NCBI GenBank assembly: GCA_025786725.1
Contig: JAHLTZ010000057.1
Span: forward strand, 18,998-82,997
Direction of reading: 5' to 3'
Length of the DNA: 64,000 nucleotides
DNA from: Syncephalis fuscata
Taxonomy: Eukaryota > Zoopagomycota > Zoopagomycetes > Zoopagales > Piptocephalidaceae
This document shows, one piece after another, positions 24,975 through 36,178 of this stretch (position 1 is its first letter; every line of letters starts with the position of its first letter). The position numbers and the translations under genes are program-made. The notes beneath the pieces were generated by a model. That model made no database searches. It was not told the DNA's origin and saw only the letters and a program-made list of their open reading frames with translations.

Positions 24975-26537
24975 ATGCCATGCGGTAAACTCTTTTCCCA
25001 GAAAGATACAATGACTACAGCAATTACAGAAGTGTCTGCCAAGTCTAGCATGCTATCAATGTCTACAGCGGTCACATCCGCCAATGCATCACAATTTTCT
25101 CTGCCGCGCACTACAAGATCGTCAATGGCGCATACATTTATCGGCATGCATGAGCGATCACAACCATTGTCAGAACCTACACCGACCCGCCAGCGAAGTG
25201 GCAAGAAATCACGCGTAGGTGCTACTCTTCGTTCGGCCGCAGGCTTGTTTAAAAAGTTTTGTGCACCTATTATTTCAATTTCAACATCAAAATCATCCAA
25301 AAACAAAAGCACATCACCTCAGTTAAAACGGAATGTCCGAAATAGCCAGCACTTTGTCTACAAGCCAAATCATCGCCACCAAAGACGCTCATCGGTATTC
25401 ATAAACGATACTACTGCATCTGCGCCTGTTATGCTCCCATCTAACGATGACACAACAGATACAGCAGCAGAGGTCTCGTGCTTTTGCGCGTTACACGGCG
25501 CAGTTTCCACGGCATTTGAACATCATCCTTGCTGTCCGCTGATCAATGACTCACCACTAGCCAGTTTAGCCGCTAACTGGCCAGTACATACATCCGCTTT
25601 AGAATTACCTGAAGCAATCCATCTTAGCACTCGTCGAAGCATTTCTGCCACTGGTTTGGCTGAACGTTTACGTTCATGGAAGCCGCGTGGCCATCGCTCT
25701 CATGTACGATCTCAGTCCCAGCCGTTTTCGCAGTCCCGATGGAGAAATGCCCAGTTTTTAACGGCATGCTACAACGATCCAACGGGCCCAAAGGTCTGGA
25801 CTGACGATGTTGCGACCGTTGAGCCCACGCCTCGACGCGGTGGATCGTTAGACTTGCCCAGAACAGCCGAATTGTTCTACACTTTGCCACCCAAGGCGCA
25901 ACGCCAGCTATTTTCGCCCGAAGAACGTCTAGTACTTACAGGACGACCAGACAACGCTCCACTCCGCAGGCGTACAAGTCAGCATTGTCTTGCTGAGCTA
26001 TATCAGCTATCAAATCAGCACTCATCCAACACTGCTTTGCACTATTCGTGCAGTGACTCATCAGCTTTAGAGCTTGAACTCAACGATGACGCCGAGTCCA
26101 CTCGATCATTTTCAGCCGATTCGTACTTTTGTTCATCATCTATTGCAATTTCAAGGCATTCATCTGAAGAAATCTACTCCATAAGTAACTCGACTGACGA
26201 AGATGCATTTTATTATACAGGCCATTATAGTCGAGAAGATGCAGTACCTGTAAATATTGCACCATTACATCAAAGAAATATTTCAACATCAGCATCATTC
26301 AATCCAAGCAATACCCGTAGCGTGGCGTTATCCTCTAGCCAGGAACAAACAAGCAGTCTGTCGGACCGACACTATCACTATAATGATAGTCGAGTGCGTC
26401 GTATGCTACGACGGTTTCGATCGCGCCAGCGATTTGACGAAATGCTTTGGTTTGGCTTTGCTGGCGAAGAGGAAGGAGAAGGACGTACGCTAACGGTACG
26501 CGTAACTCTTACGCCCGATATGCTTCAGGCTGAGTAG
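24975..26537 (+). CDS. Ser/Thr-rich orphan protein
   Basis: A single open frame of 520 codons from the ATG at 24975; a later ATG at 25011 is equally plausible. The protein is rich in Ser, Thr, Arg and His, low in hydrophobic residues and probably largely disordered. Basic patches (RQRSGKKSR, KLFKKFC-like AGLFKKFCAP) lie near residues 70-100. Its C-terminus has an Arg cluster VRRMLRRFRSRQRFDE followed by MLWFGFAGEEEGEG and a short beta-prone tail. I do not recognise a family. Phosphorylation-regulated scaffold or nuclear roles are possible but speculative. A 212-codon antisense ORF overlaps the first part and is judged a shadow because this frame is longer and continues well beyond it. Confidence 0.65.
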   Translation: MPCGKLFSQKDTMTTAITEVSAKSSMLSMSTAVTSANASQFSLPRTTRSSMAHTFIGMHERSQPLSEPTPTRQRSGKKSRVGATLRSAAGLFKKFCAPIISISTSKSSKNKSTSPQLKRNVRNSQHFVYKPNHRHQRRSSVFINDTTASAPVMLPSNDDTTDTAAEVSCFCALHGAVSTAFEHHPCCPLINDSPLASLAANWPVHTSALELPEAIHLSTRRSISATGLAERLRSWKPRGHRSHVRSQSQPFSQSRWRNAQFLTACYNDPTGPKVWTDDVATVEPTPRRGGSLDLPRTAELFYTLPPKAQRQLFSPEERLVLTGRPDNAPLRRRTSQHCLAELYQLSNQHSSNTALHYSCSDSSALELELNDDAESTRSFSADSYFCSSSIAISRHSSEEIYSISNSTDEDAFYYTGHYSREDAVPVNIAPLHQRNISTSASFNPSNTRSVALSSSQEQTSSLSDRHYHYNDSRVRRMLRRFRSRQRFDEMLWFGFAGEEEGEGRTLTVRVTLTPDMLQAE

Positions 26538-26910
26538 TCGCTTAACAACATTTCGCTTTTTTTACTATTAATATTATCCAAATACCGCCTACAATCTCCC
26601 TTTCCGCGATACGTACTGTAGAGTTTTTTCTGTATTTTTTGTTATGATTTCCGTTAACGTTCAATTCGATTTATTAAATAAATTTGCAAATATTACACGT
26701 AGTTTATTGATGCTTTTATTTTTTCTATAAATAGAATTGATCAAGCGTAGTAACAAATGGCACATTTAGTATTTTACAAGTCGCTACAGTCTTACTAATG
26801 CTTTTTTTACCTTTATTAAATAAGAGATAAAAATAAGCTGCTTTATTTATTTGACATCATTACAATTTTAGTCATATATGTCTATTAAATAAAGCATATT
26901 TTAGTTTTTA
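26538..26910. other. Convergent intergenic region with 3' signals
   Basis: A 373 bp spacer between two convergent genes. AATAAA at about 26678 serves the plus gene, and TTTATT at about 26844 could serve the minus gene. No ORF. Confidence 0.5.
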
Positions 26911-27570
26911 TCATTTATCATTATTTTGTTGATTCAATGCTTGAGCCTCTGCATCTTTTTTGATACGTTGGCGCGCATCATCAAGTATTTGTCGAAGTTG
27001 CGCCACATCTTCGGCGGGTATTTCAACCAGTGGTTCTTCAGTTGCTGTACCATCTTCTATGTTGTTTTCTTGCTTTTCTGCCAAATCACTGGACTGTAGC
27101 CATGTTACTGACTCGCCTTTTTCTTTCATTAAATCTTCTACAGTAACTCCTTTGTCGCGGAACCAGTCGAGATGGTCGGCGATAAGATGCTTTGATTTGC
27201 ACCCATCGCACTGAATAATTACAACGCCAGAATAATAAGCCTTTTTTGATAAATGGCAGGCTTGACGGTGTCCACATCGATTACATGTAAACGCAAGAAG
27301 TAGACGGCCCTCTAATGACTTTCCAGAGTCTGTTTCAGCAATGTTTAATTCGCTATTTGCTGGTACTTTGTTCGTCAATACTGCATGTTGGCTAAAAAAG
27401 CGTATTGGTATTTGAATGTGGTTTTTTAAGCATTGGTTACAAAGTGGTTTCATTACGGCCAAGTGCTGTAGATGACGTATAGGCATTTGCTTGCCTAGTG
27501 CAGGCAGCGTTCGTCTAATACTGCCCGAAAGTGCAGCCGCGCGAATGACATTGTGTAGTTTAAGCAACAT
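26911..27570 (-). CDS. ZIM17/HEP1-like DNL zinc-finger protein, mitochondrial
   Basis: Intronless, 219 residues. The zinc ribbon is clear: C96-N-R-C99 in AFTCNRCGHRQ and C121-D-G-C124 in IIQCDGCKSKHLIADHLDWF, with the D-H/N-L signature at 132-134. This is the DNL-type finger of ZIM17 (Tim15/Hep1), the escort chaperone that keeps mitochondrial Hsp70 soluble in the matrix. The first about 60 residues are rich in Arg, Leu and His with almost no acid, fitting a targeting sequence. The C-terminal 60 residues are an acidic and helical extension beyond the usual domain. Convergent with the Ser-rich gene. Confidence 0.93.
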   Translation of the reverse strand: MLLKLHNVIRAAALSGSIRRTLPALGKQMPIRHLQHLAVMKPLCNQCLKNHIQIPIRFFSQHAVLTNKVPANSELNIAETDSGKSLEGRLLLAFTCNRCGHRQACHLSKKAYYSGVVIIQCDGCKSKHLIADHLDWFRDKGVTVEDLMKEKGESVTWLQSSDLAEKQENNIEDGTATEEPLVEIPAEDVAQLRQILDDARQRIKKDAEAQALNQQNNDK

Positions 27571-27894
27571 ATTGGAACAATAACAAGCTACTGGTCAAAT
27601 ATTAAATTGTTTCTAGCTTAGTGATGCTTTGAAATGGTGCAAAATATTTTATTTGCAATTAGCTGAGTCTTTTCATACCGAAAATTATAGCTTTATAGTT
27701 TATTAAAATACATAATAATAGCTTTATGATCTAATATGATCATCGTCAGATATTTGGTTTAATTCATATTGCACGCTTGACTCGTTACTCTTTATCTTGT
27801 CCTCATATTGATATCAATGCAACTATCAGTGTAGCATCTAGAAAGAAACGGTATAATATTTAGTATTTAAACTTTATTTGTTTAAATTATTCCA

Positions 27895-29098
27895 TTACAG
27901 TGATGAATAGAAAACGGGTTGTTTAGTTTTGTTAGACGTTTTTTGAAAATGTTCAAGTAGCATCTTATTGTACAGCTCTGGCTCTTGAATGTTAATAAAA
28001 TGTCCACAACCTTTAAATGTCTTCAATGGCACACGCAATATTCTGGCCATATGTTCAGAATTTGCCGGAATGATCAGGCCATCCCTATCGCCTGTGCAGA
28101 TTAAGACAGCAACATGAGTATTGCGAATGGTAATCAACTCTTCTTTAGATACGAAATGATTTGCTGCTGCTTTGGTTTGATGGACTATTCTGCTTTTATC
28201 GAGTTCTTGAGTACGTAGCAGATACTGTAATTACGTATTAGTTACGATAATATTGCTGACGGTATTTCTCACCTTATGCACCCATTCTGAATTTAGAATG
28301 TTTGGGTCCTGTTTGGACGGTGCATTTAACCATTCCTAACAAATATTAATTAGTAATCATTAAAATATAAACTAGTTTTAACTCAACTTACTTCAGGAAA
28401 TAACAATTTCGTAATTCCTGGCGCTTTCTTAGCGCAAAAAATATTACGTGAAAATACATTCTATTTGTAATCATTTACTATTAGTACATGTTCAACTAAA
28501 ATACACCAACTTACATATTCAGCATGCGAGTTTATCGCCGTGCTTGTAAAGCAGACTGAGACAAAATACTGAGGATAATGAATCACTAACAATTGGGCAA
28601 TCATGCCACCCATACTCATACCAACAAGATGGACATTTGATTTCCATCCCAAATGGTTCAAAAGCTCAATAACGTCTAGCCCCATATCCATAATGCTAAA
28701 AGCAATCCTTATCAGTTGATAGTAAACACTAATCAACAAGGTACTAACCTGCATTCTCCGTCTACTCGATCTATTATACCCATAATAATTAGCACTCTAG
28801 TCATCGATTACTTATTTTGTTCATTTACCTGATTGTCCTATACCACGGCTGTCAAATACACATACTTGATATCCTCTTTTAGCAAAGAAATCGGCCTGGT
28901 TTAAACAGTTTTCAATTTTATTGCCACGACCTAGACATTGTTAGTACAGCTAAGGCGCTATTTTGTATTATAAATACCCTGGATAAATATAACATGCTGC
29001 GAGCCAGTACCGTGTAGTTGATATACAATGTTAAATGGCTTTGTGCCACGGGTTGTAGAGACCTGGCAAACGCCTTGGATTAACCTAGTAGTGGACAT
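27895..29098 (-). CDS. Alpha/beta hydrolase fold protein
   Basis: Seven minus-strand exons (27895-28224, 28273-28335, 28392-28460, 28515-28695, 28749-28770, 28829-28930, 28978-29098) join in frame to 295 residues. Key features: oxyanion-region IFIQGRGNKIENC, strand motif GYQVCVFDSRGIGQS, nucleophile elbow GMSMGGMIAQ (catalytic Ser), acid region LICTGDRDGLIIPANS (Asp) and base GCGHFINIQEPE (His). The complete Ser-Asp-His triad indicates an active esterase, lipase or epoxide-hydrolase-like enzyme; substrate unknown. A 22-nt exon at 28749-28770 is needed to keep the Asp-Arg link before the elbow. No signal peptide or membrane segment seen. Confidence 0.88.
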
Positions 29099-30509
29099 GT
29101 GTGTAAAATAGATATTTATAAACAATAAAAAGTGCTACTATTGAATCCATTTTATCAAGACAGATGCCTACATTTATATCCTAGGAAATGGACAACTGAA
29201 CAGACAATAAGCATGCGATATGAAAATGTGCAAATTTCCTCATACCCAGCAGCAAGTAGAATCTGCATTGAGTTTGGTTGGTATAAACACTGCAATGCAG
29301 TAACTACAAGGCAGCTTGCAGATAATAGTCATGGATGCATGTAGCTTCCGAACAAATAGTTTGGGCGGACTGCTAATTGCATCAAACTGCATATTTCCTA
29401 CTTTTGCCTATATTTTGTATATTTCTCTTGTTGATACATTGACCAAGCATGCACTACAGATGACTTGATATAAAATAGAAACAGAGATATGGCTTTATTT
29501 AAGTAATGGCTTTTTGGATATTTACTAGCTAAATCGCCATTATGTGGTGGAAATGCTAGTTCACCACATTTACATATGCATATCGGTACAAACAATGCAT
29601 AATAAACCAGAATTAATCCATAATCATGTGGATAAACTATACATGTGTTTTCAGAATTTAGCTATGCAATTAACACCCGGATGTATTCGGTAGATTTATT
29701 GAAATGAAATGTTATCATTCGGTTAGTTGGTCACATTAAATGCATTTTAAAGCACAGTGCAACTCAATAAAACATATACTGTAAATTATAATGGAAAGCT
29801 AGATATTATGAAGGTTCATTCAAACATAATGGTGTTTTATACACAAATTTAAAGGCTGCATTAAGGCTTGGTCTAGATAAGCATGTTGTGCCACATGTGA
29901 TAGTTGTCAATTTTCTTTTATTCAGAATGATGCATTGATATGCAGAATAACAACACATGATTATAATTTGAGGCCGGGCTGATGTCATTGGTCTATCTAT
30001 TTGTTTGCTTTTCAAGTTTATTGCACACTTTAGTTCTTAAAACTATCCACTGATTCACTGCGCATGTAGCTGTATTTAACTGATTTCTACTCAATGCTGA
30101 GGTTAAAATGCAAGTGTTGTCATAATAATTGTATTATTGTTGCTTTAGTAAATCAGTAGACCAATGCTTAATAGTACGATTTTTAAGGCAATACACCGTC
30201 ATACTCTTTCTAAGTCTTTATCTTTAAATTTGACCAAATAGTTTACACTTTACGCTTTTACAATTACCGTTAAAATGTGTCGACAAATAAACTGAATGTG
30301 CAATAGCAGACATGGCTATACTAATTCGCTAGTTTTATTTCGGTGTAATATTAATAAAGCTTTATCTTCTTTATAACCAGTACCTAAAGGGGTCTTTGCA
30401 TATTGATGTTACCATTACCACCATTGAATCCCATCACTGCCAACAGAACAGTAGCCCTATATAATTCCATTATCTTGTTTTTTTGTTTAAACATTATTTA
30501 GTATTAAAT
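29099..30509. other. Intergenic, no gene seen
   Basis: About 1.4 kb of AT-rich DNA between the hydrolase and the F-box gene, which are divergent. ORFs of 65-70 codons at 29132, 29398 and 29806 show no features. Divergent promoters presumably lie near each end. Confidence 0.4.
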
Positions 30510-32186
30510 ATGTCGATTGATAGCTTGCCAGATAATGTCATATGGCATCCGGCTCCGTTTCTTTCTTTGTATGCCTTAGTTAAATTGGCGGGAACAAGTC
30601 ATCGATTTCATTATTTATTAGATAGTGATAATAGCCATCTTTGGCAAACTATATACAAAAATGAGTTTTCTATCTGGGGTCAAGAAAGTAATTTGATAAT
30701 CTATTTGAATGAAAAATTTAATGGTAATCTAGGTGCTTACTGGGCACGTCGACGTCTGAAGAACTGCTGGAAAAATGGGTTTGAAAACTGGCCACGTATA
30801 TCTTGGAAATGCCCAATAACATCTAGATTTTCAATCGGTGCCTGTAGCGTGAGTATGGCGGCAGTGAGAATGGGCGGTGGTGCTATTGGTCTATTTGAAT
30901 ATAGCAATCCGACCTATAATTACGCATCCATAAATAACAGATTTGAACAATTTGTACCAACTAAGATTTTGACTGTTCCTGAGTTGGTTCAAGAGCTGAT
31001 TGAGCTGGATGCAACCAAAAATATTAAAATAACTGTAGAAGAAAAAACAAAAGAAAGCGGACCATGGACATATCAAAGAATCGTACTTTTTAACAATTAC
31101 ATTGTAGAATTTGCAACTCGAGGAGCAGATCCACCATTATTATTACTGTGAGATAAAAAGACAAAAGTATTTAAACAACATTTATTTGGTGGATCTTTAA
31201 GAAATATTCAAGTAAATAATCATATATTGATGGGACTGCGAGGAAGGGACACTTTAGCTGCTTACAATTTACTGGCACCGCCTGATCAGTGTCAAAAAGT
31301 AATTCATTGCATTGATTATTTGATCAGCTCAAATCCACAGCAAAACAATTTGTTTTTATTATTTGATTCAAACAGTTGCTACAGTTCAAGGCTTAATACA
31401 ATAAATGATAACACAGCAGATTCTGATGAGCCGTCTTTGAACGTTGAGGAATCAAACAAATATTATATTTGTTGGCAGATTTGGGATTTATCTCAAGAGC
31501 TGGCGTTGGCAGCTGATGCCGACCCGGACTTTGTTGTGGCCACTACATCAAGTTCTATAGTTGATGGCAAAACTCAGCTGCCAATAAATTCTATAGGTTG
31601 CATTTGTGAAGGTCAGCTGATTTCTGATACTGTAGCTATTTTTTGGGGATCGAGTAATGACCAGCAACACCGGCGTGCTGAATGGATAGTTCGGTGTGAA
31701 GCATTGACTAATCAACCGAAATGGATATATGAATGCCCATCCAACATTTATAAAGTTACTCCAATGCCCGAATATAATCTTATTGTTATATCCATGGACA
31801 TAAAATGCTTTATTTTAAATCTGTTTACCGGGGGGCCAAGCGGGACAATACGGTTACAAAACAACGGTCCTTTGGTTCATCTATTAGGACCACTGTTTAT
31901 TCAAAATCACGAAACAGATGAGGCAATTACACTAATAGACGTGGCTAAGCAAGCTGTGCTATGGCATAATATTTCCTACAAATCGTTATTGCAACGCAAT
32001 GTCACGGGCAATATCAATTCAAATAACTTGTCTGCCACAGTTTCAAATCGTAAAGGATTGTTGGACTTATACAGAAAACCACCAATTAGAATGGCTTTTA
32101 GTTTAACTCGGTTATTATTACAAAATCACCAAATGATACTAATGGTGTATTCACTTTGCATGCCCCAATTTAATAAAGAGGACTAA
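30510..32186 (+). pseudogene. F-box / beta-propeller-like gene with internal TGA and repeat-derived 3' end
   Basis: A frame of 558 codons is open except for one TGA at 31149-31151 (codon 214). The N-terminus MSIDSLPDNVIWHPAPFLSLYALVKLAGTS... has the L-P...L.a F-box spacing and a W-x-x-x-Y-x-x-E-F following helix. Residues after the stop read DKKTKVFKQHLFGGSLRNIQV, a propeller-blade style repeat in which the stop sits where a Trp (L-L-W-D) is expected, suggesting TGG to TGA. A 54-nt GTGAGA...TTTAAG segment containing the stop could instead be an in-frame intron. The last codons (GAC then TAA) come from the inverted repeat that begins at 32181, so the original C-terminus is probably lost. Called a pseudogene or damaged allele. 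Confidence 0.6.
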
Positions 32187-32645
32187 ATTTAATAACATCC
32201 AATCTATTGAACGTGATGATGGGTGGTGAGTGACATCAAGCATCAAATACTCGTCATTATAGATTTATTATTCAGTACACATATATCCATCATTTACCTA
32301 TATCATATATCATTTTATTCCATACTACTATATATCATTCTAAAATACACTAGAACATTTTATTGTATACTAATTACTCGCTGCTCAATACTGTTGTTTG
32401 ATTGTCGCTATCTTTATTATTAATAAAGTTCAGTCAATTTCGCTCATCTTATTCATTAGGCTATATAACTTGAAACCTGTAATATGTATATAATGTACTT
32501 GGTATATTATAGAGTGATATATAGTAATGTGAGTAGAGTAGGAATGATATAGGTGAATAGAGAATATGTACATACTGGATAATAAATCTACAATAATGGA
32601 TATTTTTCTGATTGATGTCACTCGCCATCCAGTCCCATGTTCAAT
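32181..32645. mobile_element. Foldback/MITE-like element, copy within right arm
   Basis: Starts with AATAACATCCAATCTATTG and GGTGGTGAGTGACATCAAG in forward orientation and ends with inverted GATGTCACTCGCCATCC and CATGTTCAATAG at about 32645. It mirrors the element at 11753-12217 and lies directly against the end of the F-box frame. Confidence 0.7.
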
Positions 32646-34929
32646 AGAACAAATACTGTTAAATTAGGTACTCGATCGCCAAATCACGCTAATATTTGTT
32701 AATCAATTGTTTAATATTGGTGTGCTGAATTTAAGGCAAACAATACAAGCAAGTAATATAATGCAATGATATTGTTGTTCAAATAGCCAACGCGAGTATA
32801 GTTACATTGCTCTTAACTAATTGCAATATGTTGATAATGTAATACAGCTCAAGCAACTAGACGACATACCAAAGCTACTGAATACCATATTGTTATTGTT
32901 GCTATAGAAGCTATTTGTTTAAAGTTATGTTAAATAGTAGGCATTTATAAGAAAGTGGCTGTGCTTGCTAATGCTTATGATAAAAATAGATACAATAGCA
33001 CGATCAAAATCAACATAGCAACACGCTGCCCATGATACGACATACCAATAAAGTAGTATACATAATAATTGGTATGCGTCTAGTGCGGCTTGTTGCATAA
33101 TATGCCGGCTGATTTGCCAATTAACATAGTGCTGATATCAGTATTGCTAGCAACAATCACCAACTGTATATATTTGCCTGTTGATACACCATTGCTATAC
33201 ATTCGAGTGAGCAGATATATTATTGTAATCGGCTAATATGTAAGTTGTTATTTACTTATATATAGCTGTTTTAACAGCATCAGCAACTGTAGATATAGTT
33301 GGCTTCATTAGACATAATGCACATGCGCGCTAACTATATTTAACAAAAGTGCATGGCTTGCTAGCTGTAATCAATAGCCGTATATTCGTACGCACTAACG
33401 ACTATTGGCGCATTACATTGTCAATTGCATTAGTTTAGTCGTCACTACTAGCGTTGTTATCAATATCACAATATAAATGCCATATCCGACAACTGACATC
33501 CTTATACATGCGCATCTAATGATACACAGAAAAGCAACACAAGTATTGGTCAGTAATAAGCATGCGTATAGCAATTGCTGCCTAGTACGCTTACAATATT
33601 GCCGGTAGCAGCCAGTTGGCATTACTGATGATCAATGCTAATACGCGCTAACAAGTAGCACATATTGGCTGCTTTATTAGAAATATATATACTCAAACAA
33701 TATACAACAATATACATCCATCAACATGTATATCAATGCACACATAGTAACAACAATCAATACTATTTGTATAGCTATGCAATAGCTGGCATTATTGTTA
33801 CTATTCATTGTAATCAAATACGTGTCAATAGTCATTGTATGTTAATTAGTATCAATATTGTAATACATGGTCGTATGCTATTAATAAATATTAATAAACC
33901 AGCCATTGCATTAGCAAGACTAATTAGGCATTATAGCCAAGTAATAAATATTAACAAAAGCTAAATTTAACTATTTGTTAGTTATAATTGATACACTTTT
34001 GATTAGTATTTGCTGTCAGCTTGTCAGCTATATTGGACAGCTAACATAATAGCTAATAGTCTATCAACTAGTAAATACATTGGCGGTAGCTATTACATAT
34101 AGTTGCAATGTCTGTACAATAGTGCAATAACATACACTGATAACTTGATGGCTACACATGTTATGAACGGTGTATTCGTCATTCAGATTGACTATTTTAT
34201 TAGCATTAATGGTGTTGTGTATTAAGCATAACCAGCATCATTGGTGGGCCATGCTATGAGATATTGTTGCTGGTTACTATACAGCCATGATTAGTTTCCA
34301 AAATGATATTGGCAATGCCAATAGTCGTCAATGCAGTATACATCTAATGATAATTATTGCTTTTGATAAATATTTTAGTTGCATAAGTGTCTCATTTTTA
34401 ATCAGCTATGACATTGTTCAAAGTGCTGGTTTATTTTTATAGCTAGAATATTAGTCTAAATGCTTTCTTTAATTCATAAAATTGCCATCGACTATAAACA
34501 CTGTGTTTACAGTAATGTCTTACTTGTGATTAGCTATGACTATCATGCAGATATCTGCTTGTTCGCGTATAGTCAGGATAGTTGCATGAACGTTTTACCA
34601 CCAATGCACAATATTCAATGCTTTTAATACGCATTCATTGTAAAATATATTTTTATTTCCAATAGCTATGGCTGCAGCAAAAAACACCATTTTTTAGTTG
34701 AACTGTTTTAAATACTGACAGAAAACAGTTTGAATTTCAAATGTAAAATGCCTTATTAACGCTATGAAAGTATTTACGTGTAAATTGGTTAATAAAAAAC
34801 AATTAAGTTTTATGATTTTAGAAATTTAATACTAAAGACAAAAGTTGGCATAAAGTAAATCCAAAGCAATCAACAGCGTTAAGGCAAGCATGGTAGCAAT
34901 TTACTATAAAAAAATATCGATGCACATTG
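32181..34929 (-). repeat. Right arm of the 2.75 kb inverted repeat
   Basis: Reverse complement of 9468-12217 with only scattered differences. The inner boundary abuts the F-box reading frame and the outer boundary ends in AATATCGATGCACATTG, after which the two flanks diverge. The 99-, 69- and 63-codon ORFs here (33665-33964 plus, 33413-33622 minus, 32430-32621 minus) mirror the other arm. The spacer between arms is 19,963 bp. Confidence 0.95.
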
Positions 34930-35542
34930 ACTCTATATTTTTACGTTTAAATTTGTAAACTATGCTTTATTGCCATTTAAAGATATTATAACAGTATGAT
35001 ATTTGTATAATGGTTCTATGTATTTAAAATAACAAATAATCCAATATTACAATGTTCATGACTATTGTGTGTCAATGGTAAAGTTTTATGCTTTGTAACT
35101 TCAGCACAGCCATTATACTATTTTATTTATCTTGTAGTAACCATGTACTACTCATGAATATTGCTCGTTTGTATCTAGTTCAATTACCAATAAATTTTGC
35201 CTAACTTTGTTTATTGAGCCATACACACAGATAGAACAAATAATATGAGTATTTGTAAATCTATTGCTTAATTAAAAGTATGTACTTGGCTAATTATTTA
35301 TGTTATTAATTACTGAACTAGCTAACGTTAAATAGATCGGTATAGAATTGAAGAAAGTTAAAAATAAAAGAGTTCAAGTATCAATATTGCAATACTACAA
35401 TGATGTAATAATATGGCGATATTTACAGTATATATCTATACAGGATAATCATCATAATAAATCTGATGACCAATATAACTCACTACCCATTTCTATGTTC
35501 AATACAACAAGTTGCATATTTATTAATATTATTCTAATTAAT
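34930..35542. other. AT-rich spacer with degenerate foldback copy
   Basis: No gene. At about 35395-35515 the order TACAGGATAATCATCATAA, CAATATAACTCACTACCCA, CTATGTTCAATAC resembles the inverted half of the foldback family in a decayed form. The 69-codon ORF at 35348 overlaps this copy and is not credible. Confidence 0.4.
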
Positions 35543-35956
35543 TTACGTATTATTTGATGATGGTCGATGTGATATAATACCCGCCCATCCATTCAAATAA
35601 CGCGTATGTTGTTCAAATGCTGCTAATAGTGCATCTACCGGTCTATCGGATGATACATCACCAGCATCCTCTGGAATCAAACCAAATACACCAACTGCTT
35701 CAACCTATTCATACAAACAAATAGATATATATTATAATAAATAAGCTATTGCTCATAATAACATATAACAGTATTTAACTACACTATACTTGCCTGATGC
35801 ATAATTGTTTCGTGAATACCCACTAATTCATACGCCAACTGAAACTAATGGCGTCAGTAGCTGTCTATATTGAACTACTAGTATATACTAACTAACCTTT
35901 TCAAGCGCATCATTCAATAGACTCTCGCTACTATCATAACTAGTATCTGTAGACAT
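35543..35956 (-). CDS. Small unrecognised protein
   Basis: Exons 35543-35704, 35794-35844 and 35897-35956 on the minus strand give 90 residues. All phases are 0, and the splice sites are clean apart from a GC donor (CATCAG then GCAAGT) for the intron 35705-35793. The protein begins MSTDTSYDSSESLLNDALEK, then has two likely helices (FQLAYELVGIHETIMHQ, PVDALLAAFEQHTRYL) with an acidic loop. I do not recognise the family; small helical subunits of larger complexes look like this, but no function is proposed. Divergent from UBR1 with 222 bp between start codons. Confidence 0.65.
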
Positions 35957-36178
35957 ACTTAGTGTCAATCAAATAGCCGTAATCTGTAGTCGCTGTATTT
36001 GTCAACATAAAATGGCTTGTGGTGACGAATAAGTGAATTGTATTTTTATATTCTCGCATCTTATTCTCTTCTATTTCCTTCAAACTGGCTGTTATACCAA
36101 CACTATTATCAACACTGTAGCCTTGTACAACTTATATAAACACGCATCGCACAGGTAACTGAAGGTAACTGATACTGA
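35957..36178. promoter_or_regulatory. Compact divergent promoter region
   Basis: Only 222 bp separate the start codons of the small minus-strand gene and UBR1, so both promoters must lie here or overlap the transcripts. No specific element was recognised beyond AT-rich stretches. Confidence 0.4.

Noticed and set aside
24674-25312. Minus-strand ORF of 212 codons
   Set aside because: It overlaps the start of the longer plus-strand Ser-rich frame, has no domain, and its composition mirrors the antisense of that frame.
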